Shown: positions 61,022 through 64,000 of the stretch, in pieces
Position numbering within the stretch: position 1 is the first letter of the stretch
Layout of the letters: each line of letters opens with the position of its first letter
Origin: Murinocardiopsis flavida
GTDB lineage: Bacteria > Actinomycetota > Actinomycetes > Streptosporangiales > Streptosporangiaceae
Direction of reading: 5' to 3'
DNA length: 64,000 nucleotides
Assembly: GCF_003014485.1 (NCBI RefSeq)
Contig: NZ_PYGA01000003.1
Location: 124,001 to 188,000, forward strand
Notes under the pieces: model-generated
What the model was told of the DNA's origin: nothing
Databases searched by the model: none
Seen by the model: the letters and a program-made list of their open reading frames with translations, nothing else
Translations under genes and position numbers: made by a program

Positions 61022-61256
61022 GAGGCTCCCTCCGGATTCGTCTTCTCGTCCACCCGTAGAGCGGTACTGCCCGCTCGTTTGTTCCACAAGCGCCGGTACG
61101 CCCTCGGGGAGACCTCGGTCACACGCCGCACCCCGCGAACGGCCCAGAGCAGGGTTCTCGACAAAACACCTGGTGAATACCTGTTTGGGCGGAAAACACG
61201 CTGGTCACTAGGGTCAAGTGCGAACGCTGTCGAAGCAGGCCGGGGGGAAGTGGACG

Positions 61257-61667
61257 ATGAGCACGATCATGCCATCGGAGCAGGGGCCCGGCGCCGGCGA
61301 CGAGGAACCGGACTCCGCGGAGCCGCGGAGCGGCCGGCCCGGAACCGAACCCGACTACCGGTTCACCCTCGCCAACGAGCGGACCTTCCTCGCCTGGATC
61401 CGCACGGCCCTCGCGCTGATCGCCGGCGCGGTGGCCGTCCTGCACCTCGTCCCGCTGCAATGGAGCACCGGCCCCCGGTTGACCGTGGGCCTGGCGCTGA
61501 CGGCCCTCGCGATGGTCATCACCGTGTACGCGCCGGTGCGCTGGCTGCGCGTGCAGCACGCGATGCGGCGCGACCGCCCGCTGACCACGAGCGCGCTGCC
61601 GCTGGTCACCACGGTCGGGGTGGCGCTCGTCTGCATCGCGGTGCTCGCAGGGAACTTCTGGACGTGA
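61257..61667 (+). CDS. DUF202 (YidH-like) membrane protein
   Basis: A 136-residue protein with a polar N-terminus, then the DUF202 signature LANERTFLAWIRTALALIAGA and three membrane helices (about 54-74, 80-100, 115-133). The family has no firm function. ATG 61257. The second DUF202 gene starts at its stop (GTGA overlap), so the pair is translated together, perhaps as a heteromeric complex. Confidence 0.88.
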   Translation: MSTIMPSEQGPGAGDEEPDSAEPRSGRPGTEPDYRFTLANERTFLAWIRTALALIAGAVAVLHLVPLQWSTGPRLTVGLALTALAMVITVYAPVRWLRVQHAMRRDRPLTTSALPLVTTVGVALVCIAVLAGNFWT

Positions 61668-62035
61668 GCCGCCCGACCCGCGACCCCGGGTTGCAGCCCG
61701 AACGGACCCTGCTCTCGTGGCAGCGCACGCTCATCGTGCTGATCGCGGTCACCCTGCTGTTCATGCGGGGGCCGTTCCCCGGCGGGCCGCCCGGTTCCGA
61801 CGGCGCCGTGCTGCTGCGGCTGCTGCCCGCACTCGCCGTGGCCGGGCTCGCCGGTGCGCTGATGGCACACCTGCGGCGCCGCTGGCGGCGCTCCGGCAAC
61901 GGGTACCGCGATCCTGGCAGCGGCGCCCCGCCGGCACCGCTGGCCCGGCCGTGGGCGCTGGTGCTGCTCTCGGCGGCGGTGCTGGTCCTCGCGGTCGCCG
62001 CGGGGGCGACCGCGCTGCTGGAGCCGGTGCCCTGA
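61664..62035 (+). CDS. DUF202 (YidG-like) membrane protein
   Basis: A 123-residue DUF202 protein: LQPERTLLSWQRTLIVLIAVTLLFMRG and two further helices. GTG 61664 overlaps the stop of the previous gene. The YidG/YidH pairing is common across bacteria. Confidence 0.88.
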   Translation: MSRPTRDPGLQPERTLLSWQRTLIVLIAVTLLFMRGPFPGGPPGSDGAVLLRLLPALAVAGLAGALMAHLRRRWRRSGNGYRDPGSGAPPAPLARPWALVLLSAAVLVLAVAAGATALLEPVP

Positions 62036-62067
62036 CATCCCTCCACGCCAGGGCACCGGCCGCCCGG

Positions 62068-63057
62068 TCAGCCCACGGCGACCCGCGGGTGCGGCGCGCC
62101 GACGCGCCGGTGCTCGACCAGCGAGGTGATGATGTCGTCGAGGGTGCGCGTGGGCTCGTAGCCGATCAGCTCGCGCGCCAGGCCGGTGTCGGGCATCCGG
62201 CGCTGCATGTCCTCGTAGCCGGCGCCGTAGGCGTCGGAGTAGGAGACGAACCGGACCTCGCTGCTCGACCCGGTCAGCTCGATCACCCGGTCGGCGAGAC
62301 CCCTGATGGAGATCTCCTCCTTCCCGCCGAGGTTGACGGCGGTGTTGTAGGCCTCGGGGGTGTCGAGCAGCCGCACCAGGGCGGGGATGACGTCGAACAC
62401 CGAACCGAAGCAGCGGCGCTGGTCGCCGGTGCCGTAGACGGTGATGGGCTCCCCGGCGAGGGCCTGGCTCACGAAGCGGGGCACCACCATGCCGTAGCGC
62501 CCGGTCTGGCGCGGCCCCACGATGTTGAAGAACCGGGTGATGACGCAGGGGAGCCCGGTCTCGGTGCCGTAGACGTAGGCCACCAGTTCGTCGAGGCCCT
62601 TGGCCGCGGCGTAGGACCAGCGGCTCTTCAGCGGAGAACCCAGAATGCGGTCGGCGTCCTCGGTGAGGCCGTCGGAGTCGTTCTTGCCGTAGACCTCACT
62701 GGTCGAGGCGACGGCGAACCGCGCGCCGTGCGCCGCCGCGGCCTCCACGACGTTCTCCGTGCCGTGCAGGTTGGTCCGCAGCGACTCCAGCGGTTTGTCG
62801 ACGATGTTGTGCACACCGACCGCCGCTGCCAGGTGGAACACGGTGTCGCTTTCGCCGATGAGGTCGCTCACCAGCCGCTTGTCCAGAATCGTGCCCTTGA
62901 CCAGCTCGAATGCGGGGTTCCCGCGGAGCTGTTCGAGGTTGGACTCCGATCCGGTGGACAGGTCGTCGAGGACGACGACCTGGTGCCCGTGGGCGATCAG
63001 GTAGTCGCACAGGTGTGAGCCAATGAAACCGGCGCCGCCGGTCACCACAGCTTTCAA
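62068..63057 (-). CDS. NAD-dependent sugar-nucleotide epimerase/dehydratase
   Basis: A 329-residue extended SDR: MKAVVTGGAGFIGSHLCDYL for NAD binding, FHLAAAVGVHNIV, catalytic S-T-S in VASTSEVYG, and YAAAKGLDE with Tyr/Lys. It acts on a UDP- or GDP-sugar, for example 4-epimerisation; the exact sugar cannot be told. TTG 63057 has GGAGGGG 7 nt upstream. It follows the PIG-L gene with 73 bp and shares its strand, so both may belong to a surface-glycan cluster continuing to the right. Confidence 0.9.
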   Translation of the reverse strand: MKAVVTGGAGFIGSHLCDYLIAHGHQVVVLDDLSTGSESNLEQLRGNPAFELVKGTILDKRLVSDLIGESDTVFHLAAAVGVHNIVDKPLESLRTNLHGTENVVEAAAAHGARFAVASTSEVYGKNDSDGLTEDADRILGSPLKSRWSYAAAKGLDELVAYVYGTETGLPCVITRFFNIVGPRQTGRYGMVVPRFVSQALAGEPITVYGTGDQRRCFGSVFDVIPALVRLLDTPEAYNTAVNLGGKEEISIRGLADRVIELTGSSSEVRFVSYSDAYGAGYEDMQRRMPDTGLARELIGYEPTRTLDDIITSLVEHRRVGAPHPRVAVG

Positions 63058-63130
63058 CTTGGATCCCCTCCATGGGTTCTCATGAACGCTGCCCTCATTC
63101 GGCAGTCGGCGGCCTTCGGCCGGTAGCAGG

Positions 63131-63844
63131 TCAAGCGACGATGCGCATCGCGTGGAAGCCCTCGGCCGCGACCACGCCCGCCTGCATCCCGCGCAGGGTC
63201 GCGAGGCTCCGCAGGGTCTGCTCGGAGCGCGTGTGGGGGTGGTCGTGTACCTGGGTGCCGTACAGCCGCATGGCGGCGATCTTGGCGTCGATGTGGCGGT
63301 CGTCCAGTTCGACGAGGAGGTCGGGCGAGGCCGCCTCGCCGTACCGCCACTGGTCGGCGGCCTCCTCGTAGGCGAGGACGATGCGGGGGTGGTGGCGCAG
63401 CCGGGCGTTGGACGGCCGCAGCGCGGTGTGCACGGCCTCGGCGGTCACCTGGTGGTCCTGGTTGTAGCTGCTGCGGTGCGGCGCGACGACGACGGTCGGC
63501 GCGATCTCGGCGATGGAGAGCGGGCTGTCGTTCTCGATGGCGTTCGCGAGGTCGAACCGGGGGACGGCGTCGAGCCTGAGGTGGTACTCGTCGCCGGGGA
63601 AGGCGATGTGCCAGTCGTCCCACCGGTAGAAGTCGGCGACCTCCTTGATCTCGCCGAAGCGCTCCGTTGCGGTCGAGACCCCCTTCGGGGAGTGGTCCTT
63701 CGTGTCGCCCACCGTCAGGAACTGGATGTAGACCTGTGCTCCGGCCTCTTTCGCCTTGCTCATGAGACCGCCGCAGCCCAAGGTCTCGTCGTCGGGGTGC
63801 GGGGCGAAGATGAGGATGCGCTCGCGCGACCAGTCGATCGTCAT
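63131..63844 (-). CDS. PIG-L family deacetylase
   Basis: A 237-residue LmbE/PIG-L protein with the metal-binding FAPHPDDETLGCGG at the start and HRSSYNQDHQVTAEAV (the second His-x-x-x-x-x-x-Asp-His). The family removes acetyl groups from N-acetylglucosamine-type substrates, as in mycothiol or glycolipid synthesis. ATG 63844 after AGGACAG; ATG/GTG 63868 is in frame. It probably works on the same glycan as the epimerase. Confidence 0.9.
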   Translation of the reverse strand: MTIDWSRERILIFAPHPDDETLGCGGLMSKAKEAGAQVYIQFLTVGDTKDHSPKGVSTATERFGEIKEVADFYRWDDWHIAFPGDEYHLRLDAVPRFDLANAIENDSPLSIAEIAPTVVVAPHRSSYNQDHQVTAEAVHTALRPSNARLRHHPRIVLAYEEAADQWRYGEAASPDLLVELDDRHIDAKIAAMRLYGTQVHDHPHTRSEQTLRSLATLRGMQAGVVAAEGFHAMRIVA

Positions 63845-63868
63845 TGGCTGTCCTAACGCAGTGGGCAC

Positions 63869-64000
63869 TCAGGGGATTGCCGACGCGCCGGGCACGGTCG
63901 GGCGTCGCGGCTCCTGTGTGCGAGGCAGGAGATCGACGTGTGCTCGGCAGACGCCTGCGGGGGTGAAGCGGTTGTCGTGTGCGGGGATCAGCCTCCGGAT
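63869..64000 (-). CDS. Possible C-terminus of a gene entering from the right edge
   Basis: One minus-strand frame is open from the right edge to TGA 63869-63871 (43 residues, IRRLIPAHDNRFTPAGVC and on). Third positions are mostly G/C, about four in five, as in real genes here. No motif is visible. It could be a glycosyltransferase end, but that is a guess from the neighbours. Confidence 0.25.
   Translation of the reverse strand: MRRLIPAHDNRFTPAGVCRAHVDLLPRTQEPRRPTVPGASAIP

Overview
The window is a stretch of chromosome from a high-GC filamentous actinobacterium. GC-rich codons, frequent GTG/TTG starts, leaderless genes, a BldG-type developmental regulator and a chaplin-family surface protein point to a Streptomyces-like mycelial lineage; a Nocardiopsaceae-type genus is my best guess, from overall feel only. 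Part of the gene order matches a block I know from Mycobacterium tuberculosis (around Rv3654c-Rv3676) and Streptomyces (bldG/helicase/Tad/acs/hppA), so most of the first 26 kb is conserved core.

Layout. 1-6.2 kb: tail of an M20-type amidohydrolase, crp with a CRP-like site in front of it, the nth-NUDIX-marP operon, a VOC protein, a small helix-turn-helix protein behind two AT-rich palindromes, and the bldG/anti-sigma pair. 6.4-15.2 kb: a DEAH helicase of the MrfA type, then on the minus strand a Tad/Flp pilus locus (Ssd/CpaE-like, TadA, TadB, TadC, DUF4244 prepilin, two TadE-like pseudopilins, Pro-rich membrane protein). 15.3-26.1 kb: methyltransferase, an empty region with an orphan terminator, a Fic-like protein with altered catalytic motif, acs, GNAT, DUF1469 and epoxide-hydrolase-like proteins, DUF309, the proton-pumping pyrophosphatase hppA, and a tiny membrane peptide coupled to a SixA phosphatase. 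26-36 kb: serB, two DUF1707 paralogues, a small secreted peptide, a lone ABC ATPase, SPFH protein, TauE/SafE permease, HD hydrolase, CoA-disulfide-reductase-like enzyme. 35.8-44.2 kb: DLH-like protein, TetR, GH1 glucosidase, ketoglutarate-semialdehyde-type dehydrogenase, adenosine deaminase, and a fur-katA oxidative stress pair with an operator.

44.3-48.7 kb is the most distinctive part. A secreted protein with four chaplin domains and an LPVTG sorting signal lies convergent to a two-gene unit on the minus strand. The first gene of this unit encodes a 577-residue protein whose N-terminus is a textbook type IVb (Flp) prepilin signal and whose C-terminus looks like an ADP-ribosyltransferase toxin; the second is a 148-residue candidate immunity gene. 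The toxin tip and the start of the immunity gene are strikingly AT-rich against the surroundings. A Flp-prepilin-tagged polymorphic toxin next to its immunity gene, in a genome that carries a Tad machine about 30 kb away, is the best candidate here for an undescribed system.

49-64 kb: SURF1, a methyltransferase, a three-gene unit of Asp-rich membrane protein plus two-component system, a DUF1611-like P-loop protein coupled to an ABC exporter, a PmtA-like methyltransferase, SDR, hisE-hisG, a spermidine-synthase-fold protein, thioredoxin, two DUF202 membrane proteins, and at the right edge a sugar epimerase and a PIG-L deacetylase that look like the border of a surface-glycan cluster. I saw no rRNA, tRNA, CRISPR array, insertion sequence or replication origin.
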